Made by a program: the position numbers and the translations under genes. Of a stretch of 64,000 bases of DNA, positions 9,405 through 18,005 are shown in pieces. The stretch is from NCBI RefSeq assembly GCF_018614035.1, contig NZ_JAGGPA010000007.1:1-64000 (forward strand), written 5' to 3'. Under the pieces are notes generated by a model, which was not told the DNA's origin, ran no database searches, and saw only the letters and a list, made by a program, of their open reading frames with translations. The stretch comes from Streptomyces sp. ISL-96. Lineage in GTDB: Bacteria; Actinomycetota; Actinomycetes; Streptomycetales; Streptomycetaceae. How positions within the stretch are numbered: the first letter of the stretch is position 1; each line of letters opens with the position of its first letter.

Positions 9405-10007
9405 ATGGCCGGTCCCGCGAGTACAAGCGAGGGCAGGAAACTCAAGCGCGGTTTCGGGCTCCTGACCTTCCTCGGCGCGATCCTCGTGCTCGGAGGAATC
9501 GTCGGCCTCATCTACACGGGCGTCGCCACCCTCACCTCGATGATCCTCTTCGGCTGGCTGCTGTTGGTCGGCGGCCTCGTCGGGCTGCTCCAGGCCGTCC
9601 AGTCGCGCGGCTCGAACTTCTTCTGGCTCGGTGTGGTGGTCGCCGCGCTCAACCTGGCGGCCGGAATCGTCGTCATCCGCCACCCCGAGGGCACCGCCGA
9701 GGCGCTGACCATGTTCGCCGCCCTGCTCTTCCTGACCGGCGGCGTCTTCCGGCTGGTCGGGAGTGTGGTGGTGCGCGGCCCGCAGTTCGGCTGGACGCTG
9801 GTGCAGGGCGCCTTCGGCGTACTGCTCGGCCTTTTCGTGCTCTTCGACTGGCCGCACAGCAGCCTGTACGTACTGGGCTGCTTCTTCTCGCTCGCGCTGC
9901 TCTTCGACGGGCTCGGCCTGATCGCGATCGGCACGGGCGGTCGCCAGATCGTCGACAACCTGGTCGCGTCAGCGACACCGGAGGACCAGGAAGAGTCACA
10001 CAACTGA
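9405..10007 (+). CDS. HdeD-like (DUF308) integral membrane protein
   Basis: A 200-aa hydrophobic protein with about six transmembrane helices (residues ~17-175) in three repeated hairpins, the HdeD/DUF308 arrangement. N- and C-termini are short and hydrophilic (ends TPEDQEESHN). HdeD of E. coli contributes to acid resistance at high cell density. A comparable stress role in Streptomyces is inference only. It reads away from the enoyl-CoA hydratase gene (81 bp between starts). Confidence 0.82.
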   Translation: MAGPASTSEGRKLKRGFGLLTFLGAILVLGGIVGLIYTGVATLTSMILFGWLLLVGGLVGLLQAVQSRGSNFFWLGVVVAALNLAAGIVVIRHPEGTAEALTMFAALLFLTGGVFRLVGSVVVRGPQFGWTLVQGAFGVLLGLFVLFDWPHSSLYVLGCFFSLALLFDGLGLIAIGTGGRQIVDNLVASATPEDQEESHN

Positions 10008-10041
10008 CGCTGCCATAGGCGTAACGGTCAGAAGTTGTCGA

Positions 10042-10581
10042 TTGCGGCTGACTTGTGTTCAGGAGCCCGGCTCGGACCGGCTGGTTCCCAACACTCAGTG
10101 CGTGGTGACGAGAGAAGACGCACCGGCAGGGTACGAAGGAGTCTGGCGCTTCACCGCCCCTGCGGCGGACGCCTCCGTACCGGAAGCCAGGCACGCGGTC
10201 CGCGACCTGCTGAACCGGCAGGGCGTGCCGGCCCATGACGATCTGGTGCAGGGGCTGCTGCTCATCGTCTCCGAGCTGGTCACCAACGTCGTACGTCATG
10301 CGGCGCTGCTCTCTCCGGAGCTGGCCGTCGAGGTGGCGATCGGCACGGAGTGGATCAGGGTCTCCGTGGAGGACAGCCACCCCTACCGGCCCAAGGCCCT
10401 GGAGCGGGACTACGCGCAGACCGGCGGGCGCGGCCTGTTGCTCGTGCGGGAGATCACCGCCGAGGCCGGCGGGGTGTGCGACATCGAGCACACCGCGAGC
10501 GGCGGGAAGGTCATCTGGGTGGCCCTGCCGCTGGCGGGTGCGGCCGTCACCAGCCCGCGGCCGGGCCCGTCAGCTCTCTGA
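10042..10581 (+). CDS. ATP-binding anti-sigma-factor-type protein (HATPase_c, SpoIIAB/RsbW-like)
   Basis: A 179-aa protein with a GHKL-type ATPase domain. The N-box segment LLLIVSELVTNVVRHA and the G-boxes VSVEDSHPYRP and GGRGLLLVREITAEAG are visible. Streptomyces carry dozens of such single-domain ATPases, which act as anti-sigma kinases or in partner-switching regulation. The start is uncertain: TTG at 10042 gives the longest form, but GTG codons at 10102 and 10105 would remove a poorly conserved leader, and none has a strong ribosome-binding site. Its 3' end overlaps the convergent idi gene by 35 bp. Confidence 0.8.
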   Translation: MRLTCVQEPGSDRLVPNTQCVVTREDAPAGYEGVWRFTAPAADASVPEARHAVRDLLNRQGVPAHDDLVQGLLLIVSELVTNVVRHAALLSPELAVEVAIGTEWIRVSVEDSHPYRPKALERDYAQTGGRGLLLVREITAEAGGVCDIEHTASGGKVIWVALPLAGAAVTSPRPGPSAL

Positions 10582-11140
10582 TCGCCGGGCGCGCCGCGTC
10601 CAGCACGGTCATGAACCAGGCCGAGAACGGCGCCTTCGCGTGCCGCTCGGCCAGCTCGTCCGGCGTAACGAACGACGTCTCGCCGACCTCCTCCGGGTCG
10701 GGCCGCAGCGCGCTCTGCGCCATCCCGACGAAGAGGTGGTTGTACTCCTGCTCGACCAGGCCGGAGCCGGGGTCCGGGTGGTTGTAGCGGACGGTGCCCG
10801 CCTCGGCGAGCAGCGAGGGGGAAATGCCCAGCTCCTCGTACGTACGACGAGCGGCCGCGGCGAACGGCGACTCCCCGGGGTAGGGGTGCCCGCAGCAGGT
10901 GTTGGACCAGACGCCGGGGGAGTGGTACTTGCCGAGCGCGCGGCGCTGGATCAGCAGCCGTCCGGACTCGTCGAAGAGGAAGACCGAGAAGGCGCGGTGC
11001 AGGCGGCCGGGAGCCTGATGCGCGGACAGTTTTTCCGCGGTGCCGATGGTTTTGCCGTCCTCGTCGACCAGCTCGAGCAGGATCTCTTCCGCTGTGCCGT
11101 TCGACGAGCTGATCGCCGCGGTGACTGGTGTGCTCGGCAT
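10547..11140 (-). CDS. idi: Isopentenyl-diphosphate delta-isomerase, type I
   Basis: A 197-aa Nudix-fold enzyme that interconverts isopentenyl and dimethylallyl diphosphate, needed for all isoprenoids. Visible motifs are SNTCCGHPYPGES (catalytic Cys), the Nudix-like RRTYEELGI and EQEYNHLF (catalytic Glu region). The start is set at MPSTPV (ATG at 11138-11140) behind GAAGG; an ATG two codons upstream is also possible. In the S. coelicolor map idi likewise lies a little upstream of the hopanoid genes, so it may help supply that pathway. It overlaps the convergent ATPase gene by 35 bp. Confidence 0.93.
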   Translation of the reverse strand: MPSTPVTAAISSSNGTAEEILLELVDEDGKTIGTAEKLSAHQAPGRLHRAFSVFLFDESGRLLIQRRALGKYHSPGVWSNTCCGHPYPGESPFAAAARRTYEELGISPSLLAEAGTVRYNHPDPGSGLVEQEYNHLFVGMAQSALRPDPEEVGETSFVTPDELAERHAKAPFSAWFMTVLDAARPAIRELTGPAAGW

Positions 11141-11321
11141 AACCATCCTTCGCTGCTTCGGTTCCCGGTGTCCAAGTCTGCCGTACAAAAGCGTCTTGTC
11201 CGTACTTCGAGGAACCGACCGCATGTCCGCCCCCGCCGCACGGCGCGGCGAGGGCGGACGATCCGTCAGCTCGGGCGGCCTCGAAGCCGATGCTGTAGGC
11301 GGAGCTCTCCGCCCGGACGCC

Positions 11322-12263
11322 TCAATGGCAGAGCTTCGCTTCGTGCTCCGCGTGACCACTCGGCTCCAGCTGGAACGTGCAGTGCTCGACGTCGAAGTGC
11401 TCCCCGAGGCAGCCCTGGAGGGCGTGCAGCATCTTCTCGTGCCCGACCGAGTCGAGGAACTCCTGGTTGACCACGACGTGCGCGGACAGGACCGGCATGC
11501 CCGAGGTGATCGTCCAGGCATGCAGATCGTGTACGTCGTCGACGCCCGGCAGATCGAGTATGTGCTCCCGCACGTCCGCCATGTCCACGCCCTTGGGTGC
11601 GATCTCCAGCAGCACGCTCAGCGTCTCCCGCAGCAGCTTCCACGTACGCGGCACGATCATGAGGCCGATGACCAGCGACGCGATCGGGTCGGCGGCCTGC
11701 CAGCCGGTCGCCATGATGATGCCGGCCGAGATCAGCACGGCGACCGAGCCGAGGGTGTCCGCGAGAACCTCCAGGAAGGCGCCGCGCACATTGACGCTGT
11801 CCTTCTGGCCCTTCATCAGCAGGGACAGTGAGACCATGTTGGCGACGAGACCGACCAGCGCGAAGACGATCGCCGTACCGCTCTTGGTCTCCGCCGGGGT
11901 GATGAACCGGTCGACGGCCTCGAAGAGCAGAAAGCCGCCGACGCCGAGCAGCAGCAGACAGTTGGCGAGCGCGGCCAGGATCTCGGCCCTGGCGTACCCG
12001 AAGGTGGCCTTCGTGGTGGCGGGGCGGTTGGCGAAGTGGATCGCGAGGAGCGCCATCGCGAGCCCGAGGGCGTCCGTCGCCATGTGGGCCGCGTCCGCGA
12101 TCAGCGCCAGCGAGTTGGCGAGGAGTCCGCCGACGATCTCGACCGTCATGACGGTCAGGGTGATGCCGAGCGCGATACGCAGCCGCCCCTTGTACGCGGC
12201 GGCTGCCGTGCCGGTGGGCGGCGGCCCGCCGTGCGTATGCCCGTGATCGTGCCCTGCCCCCAT
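11322..12263 (-). CDS. Cation diffusion facilitator (CzcD/ZnT-type) transporter
   Basis: A 313-aa membrane transporter exporting Zn2+ or similar divalent metals by proton antiport. A His-rich N-terminus (GHDHGHTHGG) precedes six transmembrane helices. TM2 holds the metal site LIADAAHMATDALG (HxxxD) and TM5 holds a second site (AADPIASLVIG). The C-terminal ~90 residues form the cytoplasmic ferredoxin-like domain, with a hydrophilic HAEHEAKLCH tail that could bind metal. No metal-responsive regulator is adjacent. Confidence 0.92.
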   Translation of the reverse strand: MGAGHDHGHTHGGPPPTGTAAAAYKGRLRIALGITLTVMTVEIVGGLLANSLALIADAAHMATDALGLAMALLAIHFANRPATTKATFGYARAEILAALANCLLLLGVGGFLLFEAVDRFITPAETKSGTAIVFALVGLVANMVSLSLLMKGQKDSVNVRGAFLEVLADTLGSVAVLISAGIIMATGWQAADPIASLVIGLMIVPRTWKLLRETLSVLLEIAPKGVDMADVREHILDLPGVDDVHDLHAWTITSGMPVLSAHVVVNQEFLDSVGHEKMLHALQGCLGEHFDVEHCTFQLEPSGHAEHEAKLCH

Positions 12264-12363
12264 GTAGGACGCCTCCCCGGTTGGTGTGATGGTGTGACCG
12301 AGGTGCCAGTGAACTACGGGCGGGGGGTATGTGCAACACGGGACTGAACACCGTTGTCATGTC

Positions 12364-12395
12364 CTCTGACCTGCGGAAATGTTCGCAGGTCAGAG
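12364..12395 (-). terminator. Intrinsic-type hairpin after galE
   Basis: Perfect 12-bp inverted repeat (ctctgacctgcg / cgcaggtcagag) with an 8-nt loop, 11 bp beyond the galE stop. No T-run follows, as is common for Streptomyces terminators. Confidence 0.75.
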
Positions 12396-12406
12396 CGCTG
12401 ACAAGA

Positions 12407-13390
12407 TCAGTACCGAGCGGCTTCCGGATGCCGGAGAAGCCAGCCCTCCCACGCCGAGGCGACCATCTCGCGCACCCCGCGCCCGGCCGTCCAGCCGAGC
12501 TCCTTGGCGATCAGATCGGAGGAGGCGACGGCCTTCGCGGCGTCTCCGGGGCGGCGCGGCTCGACCACCGGGACGAGTGTGGAACCAGTGACCTCGGCCA
12601 CCAGATCGGCGAGCTCGCGCACCGAGACGCCCTCACCGCGGCCGATATTGAACGTGAGCTCCGCCGCCTCCTCCCGCGCGGCCAGCGCCCGCGCGACCGA
12701 CAGATGGGCGTCGGCGAGATCGGCGACGTGAATGTAGTCACGGATGCAGGTGCCGTCGGGCGTCGGATAGTCCGCCCCGAAGATCCGCGGGGCCTCGCCG
12801 CGCGTGATCCGGTCGAAGAACATCGGGATGATGTTGAACACTCCGGTGTCGGCCAGCTCCGGCCTCGCCGCACCCGCCACATTGAAGTAGCGCAGGCACG
12901 CGGTCGAGAACCCGTGTGCCCGGCCCGCCGCCCGCACCAGCCACTCGCCGGCCAGCTTGGTCTCGCCGTACGGATTGATCGGCGCGCAGGGGGCGTCCTC
13001 GGAGATCAGCTCCGCCTCGGGAATCCCGTACACGGCGGCGGAGGAGGAGAAGAGGAAGCGCCGTACCCCGGCCGCCACGACGGCCTCCAGCAGCACTGTG
13101 AGTCCGTACACATTCTCCCGGTAGTAGAGCAGCGGCTTCTCGACCGACTCTCCGACCTGCTTCCTCGCCGCGAGATGCACCACACCCGTGACGCCGTGTT
13201 CGGCGAGCGTCACGTCGAGCAGCTCCCGGTCGAGTACCGAGCCGCGTACGAGCGCCACCTCTGCCGGCAGCCGGTCGGGAATCCCGGACGAGACGTCGTC
13301 CAGGACGACGACCCGCTCACCCGCCGCCGCCATGGTCCGCGCCACATGCGCTCCGATGTAACCCGCACCACCCGTGATCAGCCATGTCAT
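12407..13390 (-). CDS. galE: UDP-glucose 4-epimerase
   Basis: A 327-aa extended short-chain dehydrogenase. It has the NAD-binding motif ITGGAGYIGAHV at the N-terminus, the catalytic NPYGETKLAGE (YxxxK) and the RYFNVAGAARPE substrate loop. It interconverts UDP-glucose and UDP-galactose (or the GlcNAc/GalNAc pair). The start is the ATG at 13388-13390 (MTWLITGG), because longer in-frame extensions lack coding character. It is transcribed divergently from the surface-polymer operon and may supply its UDP-sugar donor. Confidence 0.93.
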   Translation of the reverse strand: MTWLITGGAGYIGAHVARTMAAAGERVVVLDDVSSGIPDRLPAEVALVRGSVLDRELLDVTLAEHGVTGVVHLAARKQVGESVEKPLLYYRENVYGLTVLLEAVVAAGVRRFLFSSSAAVYGIPEAELISEDAPCAPINPYGETKLAGEWLVRAAGRAHGFSTACLRYFNVAGAARPELADTGVFNIIPMFFDRITRGEAPRIFGADYPTPDGTCIRDYIHVADLADAHLSVARALAAREEAAELTFNIGRGEGVSVRELADLVAEVTGSTLVPVVEPRRPGDAAKAVASSDLIAKELGWTAGRGVREMVASAWEGWLLRHPEAARY

Positions 13391-13674
13391 AACGGCCACC
13401 CTAGGGTGTGTCCGGACCTCAGGCGGTCGCGGTTTGTGGGGCGGGGCATTGATCGACCAAGATGATCGCGCTTGATCGCGCTCGATCGCGGCTGGGCCGA
13501 CCGCCTCCCGGTCCGGTCTTATCGGGGCGTTAACGGGCCGTGAACTCGCGCTTCCGTTCATCCGATAGCCTCTGCCGACATGCCTTCCCGCCCATGCCGG
13601 GCCGGAATGCCGCATGTCATTGCCGTGCAAGGCCAGCCAGCCCAGCCATGCCCAGCTCCAAGGAGTGAGTTCGT
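13391..13674. promoter_or_regulatory. Divergent intergenic region between galE and the surface-polymer operon
   Basis: 284 bp that must hold both promoters. It contains three near-repeats of gatcgcgct/c (about 13464-13490) that could be binding sites, and an AAGGAG ribosome-binding site at 13660-13665 serving the next gene. No clear -35/-10 pair was identified. Confidence 0.4.
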
Positions 13675-15465
13675 CTGCCGACCGCCATCCTCACCGGTCC
13701 GCCGGTACCCGGATCGCCGCTCGAAAGCGATCTGCGGTCGCTGGGATTCGACCTACGGTACGTCGGGCCCGACGCCGACGCCGCCGAGCAGATCGCCAAG
13801 CTCCTCGACGGGGCGCCCGGCGGTGAGCGGGTCGCACTCGTCGACCCGCGCTTCGTCGGCCACGTCCACTCCCTGCGCCTCGCGCTGACAGACCCCCGCT
13901 TTCCCGCCGCCGCGGCCCCCGGCGCGCTCACCGCGCAGCCCGAGGCCCGCGCGGCGCTGGCACACGCCGTGCGCAGCGCCGGTGCTGGTGCCGGGCCCGA
14001 CGCCCTCGCCGCCGCGCTCGACGCGAGCGGCACCGCCGTGCAGCGGCCGGAGCTCGGCTCGCTGGTCGCCCTCGTCGCCACGGACGAGGACGAGCGTCAG
14101 CAGGCCCGCGCCGCCGTCGCCGCCGTCGACGAGGAGGCCGTACGGCTGCGTACGGCCGTGAAGTCCCGCGACGGCTTCTTCACCACCTTCTGCATCAGCC
14201 CGTACTCGCGCTACCTCGCGCGCTGGTGCGCCCGCCGGGGCTTCACCCCGAACCAGGTCACCACCGCCTCGCTGATCACCGCGCTGATCGCGGCCGGCTG
14301 CGCGGCGACCGGCACCCGCGGCGGCTACATCGCCGCCGGCGTGCTGCTGCTCTTCTCCTTCGTCCTGGACTGCACCGACGGGCAGCTCGCCCGCTACTCG
14401 CTCCAGTACTCGACGATGGGCGCCTGGCTCGACGCGACCTTCGACCGCGCCAAGGAGTACGCCTACTACGCGGGCCTCGCGCTCGGCGCCGCCCGCGCCG
14501 GTGACGACGTATGGGCGCTGGCGCTCGGGGCGATGGTGCTCCAGACCTGCCGCCATGTCGTGGACTTCTCCTTCAACGAGGCGAACCACGACGCCGAGTC
14601 CAATACGAGCCCCACCGCCGCCCTCTCCGACAAGCTCGACAGCGTCGGCTGGACGGTCTGGGTGCGCCGGATGATCGTCCTGCCGATCGGCGAGCGGTGG
14701 GCCATGATCGCGGTCCTGACCGCCGTCACCACCCCGCGGATCGTCTTCTACGCCCTGCTCATCGGCTGCGCGCTCGCCGCCCTCTACACCACGGCGGGCC
14801 GCGTGCTGCGCTCGCTGACCCGCAAGGCGCGGCGTACCGACCGAGCCGCGCAGGCCCTCGCCGACCTCGCGGACAGCGGCCCGATCGCCCAGGCAGTGGC
14901 GGCCCGGGGTCCGCGCCTCCAGGGCGCCTGGACCGCACCGGCCGTCGCCTTCACCGGCGCCGCCGCCGTGGTCGCCACGGCGCTCACGCAGCCGTTCGGC
15001 AGCGGCCAGGTGATCATCGCGGCGGTCTTCTACGCGGTGCTCTCCGGCATAGCCGTCGCGCGGCCCCTCAAGGGAGCCCTCGACTGGCTCGTGCCCCCCG
15101 TTTTCCGGGCGGCCGAGTACGGGACGATCCTGATCCTCGCCGCCCGCTCCGAAGTGAACGGAGCGCTGCCCGCGGCCTTCGGACTGGTGTCGGCGGTCGC
15201 CTACCATCACTACGACACGGTGTACCGCATCCGGGGCGGCACAGGCGCGCCGCCCCAGTGGCTGGTGCGGACGATCGGCGGGCACGAAGGCCGGACGCTG
15301 GTGGCAGTGGTACTCGCCACCCTTCTGGCGGCGCGGAACACAGACCTCACCCTGGCGCTCACGGCTTTCGCTGTGGCCGTGGCGCTCGTGGTGCTGGTGG
15401 AGTCCACCCGCTTCTGGGTGTCCTCCGGAGCACCCGCAGTACATGACGAAGGAGAACCCGCATGA
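13675..15465 (+). CDS. CDP-alcohol phosphatidyltransferase domain protein with DUF5941-like C-terminus; apparent CTG start
   Basis: A 596-aa membrane protein. Residues ~1-150 are soluble (PTAILTGPPVPGSPLE at the start). A CDP-alcohol phosphotransferase domain follows with the hallmark DCTDGQLARYSLQYSTMGAW and D...D spacing (about residues 230-260). Several more membrane helices make up the C-terminal ~230 residues, of the kind called DUF5941. The reading frame stays open back to a TGA at 13666. The only initiation codon placed correctly after AAGGAG (13660-13665, 9-nt gap) is CTG at 13675; the GTG at 13667 is out of frame and the first in-frame ATG (13969) would cut ~98 residues. It probably transfers an alcohol phosphate from CDP-alcohol to a lipid or polymer. 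Confidence 0.85.
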   Translation: MPTAILTGPPVPGSPLESDLRSLGFDLRYVGPDADAAEQIAKLLDGAPGGERVALVDPRFVGHVHSLRLALTDPRFPAAAAPGALTAQPEARAALAHAVRSAGAGAGPDALAAALDASGTAVQRPELGSLVALVATDEDERQQARAAVAAVDEEAVRLRTAVKSRDGFFTTFCISPYSRYLARWCARRGFTPNQVTTASLITALIAAGCAATGTRGGYIAAGVLLLFSFVLDCTDGQLARYSLQYSTMGAWLDATFDRAKEYAYYAGLALGAARAGDDVWALALGAMVLQTCRHVVDFSFNEANHDAESNTSPTAALSDKLDSVGWTVWVRRMIVLPIGERWAMIAVLTAVTTPRIVFYALLIGCALAALYTTAGRVLRSLTRKARRTDRAAQALADLADSGPIAQAVAARGPRLQGAWTAPAVAFTGAAAVVATALTQPFGSGQVIIAAVFYAVLSGIAVARPLKGALDWLVPPVFRAAEYGTILILAARSEVNGALPAAFGLVSAVAYHHYDTVYRIRGGTGAPPQWLVRTIGGHEGRTLVAVVLATLLAARNTDLTLALTAFAVAVALVVLVESTRFWVSSGAPAVHDEGEPA

Positions 15466-16199
15466 TCGGCCTCGTACTGGCTGCCGGCGCCGGACGGCGT
15501 CTGCGTCCCTACACGGACACCCTCCCGAAGGCGCTCGTGCCCGTGGACGGCGACACGACCGTCCTGGACCTCACGCTGGGCAACTTCGCCGAGGTCGGCC
15601 TGACCGAGGTCGCGATCGTCGTCGGCTACCGCAAGGAGGCCGTCTACGCGCGCAAGGAGGCCCTTGAGGCGAAGTACGGCCTCAAGATCACGCTCGTCGA
15701 CAACGACAAGGCCGAGGAGTGGAACAACGCCTACTCCCTGTGGTGCGCGCGTGATGTCCTCAAGCAGGGTGTGATCCTCGCCAACGGCGACACCGTCCAC
15801 CCGGTCTCCGTCGAGAAGACGCTGCTCGCCGCCCGCGGCAAGGGCCAGCGGATAATCCTCGCACTCGACACGGTGAAGAACCTCGCCGACGAGGAGATGA
15901 AGGTCATCACGCAGGACGGCCAGGGCGTGCGGCGGATCACCAAGCTGATGGACCCGGCGACCGCGACCGGCGAGTACATCGGTGTCACGCTGATCGAGCC
16001 CGAGGCCGCCGAAGACCTCGCCGACGCGCTGAAGACGACGTTCGAGCGCGACCCCGACCTCTACTACGAGGACGGCTACCAGGAGCTGGTCAACCGCGGC
16101 TTCACCGTCGACGTGGCCCCGATCGGCGAAGTGACGTGGGTCGAGATCGACAATCACGACGACCTCGCGAGGGGCCGGGAGATCGCGTGCCTGTACTGA
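15462..16199 (+). CDS. Sugar-phosphate/alcohol-phosphate nucleotidyltransferase
   Basis: A 245-aa NTP_transferase-fold enzyme. The N-terminal IGLVLAAGAGRRLRPYTDTL is the nucleotide-binding signature, and a KALVPV lysine motif follows. It resembles phosphocholine cytidylyltransferase and CDP-alcohol-forming enzymes more than hexose-1-phosphate enzymes (WNNAYSLWCARD segment). It likely makes the CDP-activated alcohol used by the flanking phosphotransferases. Its ATG overlaps the previous stop (ATGA), so translation is coupled. Confidence 0.85.
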   Translation: MIGLVLAAGAGRRLRPYTDTLPKALVPVDGDTTVLDLTLGNFAEVGLTEVAIVVGYRKEAVYARKEALEAKYGLKITLVDNDKAEEWNNAYSLWCARDVLKQGVILANGDTVHPVSVEKTLLAARGKGQRIILALDTVKNLADEEMKVITQDGQGVRRITKLMDPATATGEYIGVTLIEPEAAEDLADALKTTFERDPDLYYEDGYQELVNRGFTVDVAPIGEVTWVEIDNHDDLARGREIACLY

Positions 16200-17248
16200 C
16201 CCGGCTCATCCCGTCGCCGGTCGTCGTCGACATCAGCCGCGGCGCCATGGACGACCTGGCAGGCCTGCTGGCCGACCAGCGCATCTCCGCCTCCGGCAAG
16301 CTGGCGATCGCGACCAGCCCCGGCTCGGGACTGGCCCTGCGCGACAAGCTCGCGCCGGTCCTGCCGGGCGCCGACTGGTACGAGGTCGCCGACGGCACCA
16401 TCGACTCGGCGGTCACGCTCGCCGACGAGATCAAGGGCAAGCGGTACGACGCCGTGGTCGGCCTCGGCGGCGGCAAGATCATCGACGTGACGAAGTACGC
16501 GGCGGCGCGGATCGGCCTGCCGATGGTCGCCGTGGCGACGAACCTCTCGCACGACGGTCTGTGCTCGCCGGTGTCCATCCTGGACAACGACAACGGCCGA
16601 GGCTCCTACGGCGTACCGACCCCCATCGCCATGGTCATCGACCTCGATGTGATCCGCGACGCCCCGGTCCGGTTCATCCGGTCCGGTATCGGCGACGCGA
16701 TCTCCAACATCTCGGCCATCGCGGACTGGGAGCTGTCCCACCATCTTCACGGCGAGCCGATCGACGGACTGGCCGCCGCCATGGCCCGTACGGCGGGAGA
16801 AGCCGTACTCCGCCACCCCGGCGGGGTCGGCACCGACGAGTTCCTCACGGTCCTCGCCGAATCCCTCGTGCTGTCCGGTATCGCCATGTCGATCAGCGGC
16901 GACAGCCGCCCCTCGTCCGGCGCGTGCCACGAGATCAGCCACGCCTTCGACCTGCTGTACCCCAAGCGTGCGGCGAGCCACGGCGAGCAGGTCGGCATCG
17001 GCGCCGCCTTCGCCATGCACCTGCGGGGCGCGCACGAGCAGTCCGGCCTCTTCGCCGAGGTACTGCACCGGCACGGCCTGCCGGTGCTGCCGGAGGAGAT
17101 CGGCTTCAGCGTCGACGAGTTCGTCGAGGCCGTCGCATACGCACCGCAGACCCGCCCGGGACGCTTCACGATCCTGGAGCACCTGAACCTGTCCACCGAC
17201 CAGATCAAGGACGCATACGCCGACTATGCAAAAGCCATCAGTAGCTGA
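16187..17248 (+). CDS. Iron-containing alcohol dehydrogenase family, glycerol-1-phosphate-dehydrogenase-like
   Basis: A 353-aa protein of the dehydroquinate synthase-like/iron alcohol dehydrogenase fold. It shows the NAD-binding GLGGGKIIDVTKYAA motif and the metal/substrate residues in SGACHEISHAFDLL and HGEQVGIGAAFAMHL. It is closest in character to glycerol-1-phosphate dehydrogenases (EgsA/AraM), which reduce dihydroxyacetone phosphate to sn-glycerol-1-phosphate. GTG at 16187 is chosen because it overlaps the preceding gene's end by 13 bp. In this setting the product would be the alcohol phosphate to be CDP-activated (inference). Confidence 0.8.
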   Translation: MPVLTRLIPSPVVVDISRGAMDDLAGLLADQRISASGKLAIATSPGSGLALRDKLAPVLPGADWYEVADGTIDSAVTLADEIKGKRYDAVVGLGGGKIIDVTKYAAARIGLPMVAVATNLSHDGLCSPVSILDNDNGRGSYGVPTPIAMVIDLDVIRDAPVRFIRSGIGDAISNISAIADWELSHHLHGEPIDGLAAAMARTAGEAVLRHPGGVGTDEFLTVLAESLVLSGIAMSISGDSRPSSGACHEISHAFDLLYPKRAASHGEQVGIGAAFAMHLRGAHEQSGLFAEVLHRHGLPVLPEEIGFSVDEFVEAVAYAPQTRPGRFTILEHLNLSTDQIKDAYADYAKAISS

Positions 17249-18005
17249 GCTCCGACCGGTCGTTCACCCTCCGGGTGTGAAGGACCGGCGCAGCGGCGAG
17301 CACTGGGCCGGCCGGCTCTACATGCGCGAGGTCTCGCTGCGCGTCGACCGGCATCTGGTGAACACACGGGTCACGCCCAACCAGCTGACCTATGTCATGA
17401 CCGTCGCCGGTGCCCTCGCCGCCCCGGCACTGCTCGTACCGGGTATCACGGGCGCCCTGCTCGGCGTGCTGATGGTCCAGCTGTATCTGCTGCTCGACTG
17501 CGTCGACGGCGAGATCGCCCGCTGGAAGAAGCAGTACTCGCTCGCCGGGGTCTACCTGGACCGGGTCGCCGCCTACCTCTGCGACGCGGCGGTCCTCGTC
17601 GGCTTCGGCCTGCGCGCCGCCGACCTGTGGGGCGAGGGGCGAATCGACTGGCTGTGGGCCTTCCTCGGCACGCTGGCCGCGCTCGGCGCGATCCTGATCA
17701 AGGCCGAGACCGACCTCGTCGGCGTCGCCCGTCACCAGGGCGGGATGCCGCCGGTGAAGGAGTCGGCGTCCGAGCCGCGCTCGTCAGGAATGGCGCTGGC
17801 CCGCAAGGCCGCGGCCGCGCTGAAGTTCCACCGGCTGGTCCTCGGGGTCGAGGCATCCCTGCTGATCCTCGCCGCGGCGATCGTGGACAGCGTCAGGGAC
17901 GACCTGTTCTTCTCGCGGATCTGTGTCGCCGTCCTGGCCGGGATCGCACTCCTGCAGACCGTGCTCCACCTCGTGTCCGTCCTCGCTTCCAGCAGGCTGA
18001 AGTGA
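17226..18005 (+). CDS. CDP-alcohol phosphatidyltransferase family membrane protein
   Basis: A 259-aa membrane protein with the catalytic motif DCVDGEIARWKKQY and the following LAGVYLDRVAAYLCD (D-xx-DG-xx-AR-x8-G-xxx-D pattern). About five or six membrane helices are seen. It is the second such enzyme in the operon. It probably joins a CDP-activated alcohol to a lipid acceptor or growing polymer. The ATG at 17226 lies inside the last codons of the dehydrogenase gene (23-bp overlap). Confidence 0.87.
   Translation: MQKPSVAELRPVVHPPGVKDRRSGEHWAGRLYMREVSLRVDRHLVNTRVTPNQLTYVMTVAGALAAPALLVPGITGALLGVLMVQLYLLLDCVDGEIARWKKQYSLAGVYLDRVAAYLCDAAVLVGFGLRAADLWGEGRIDWLWAFLGTLAALGAILIKAETDLVGVARHQGGMPPVKESASEPRSSGMALARKAAAALKFHRLVLGVEASLLILAAAIVDSVRDDLFFSRICVAVLAGIALLQTVLHLVSVLASSRLK

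Noticed and set aside
13614..13826. Frame containing the GTG at 13667 as start of the CDP-alcohol gene
   Set aside because: That GTG opens a frame giving only a short Arg-rich peptide and never enters the conserved coding frame, which starts at CTG 13675.
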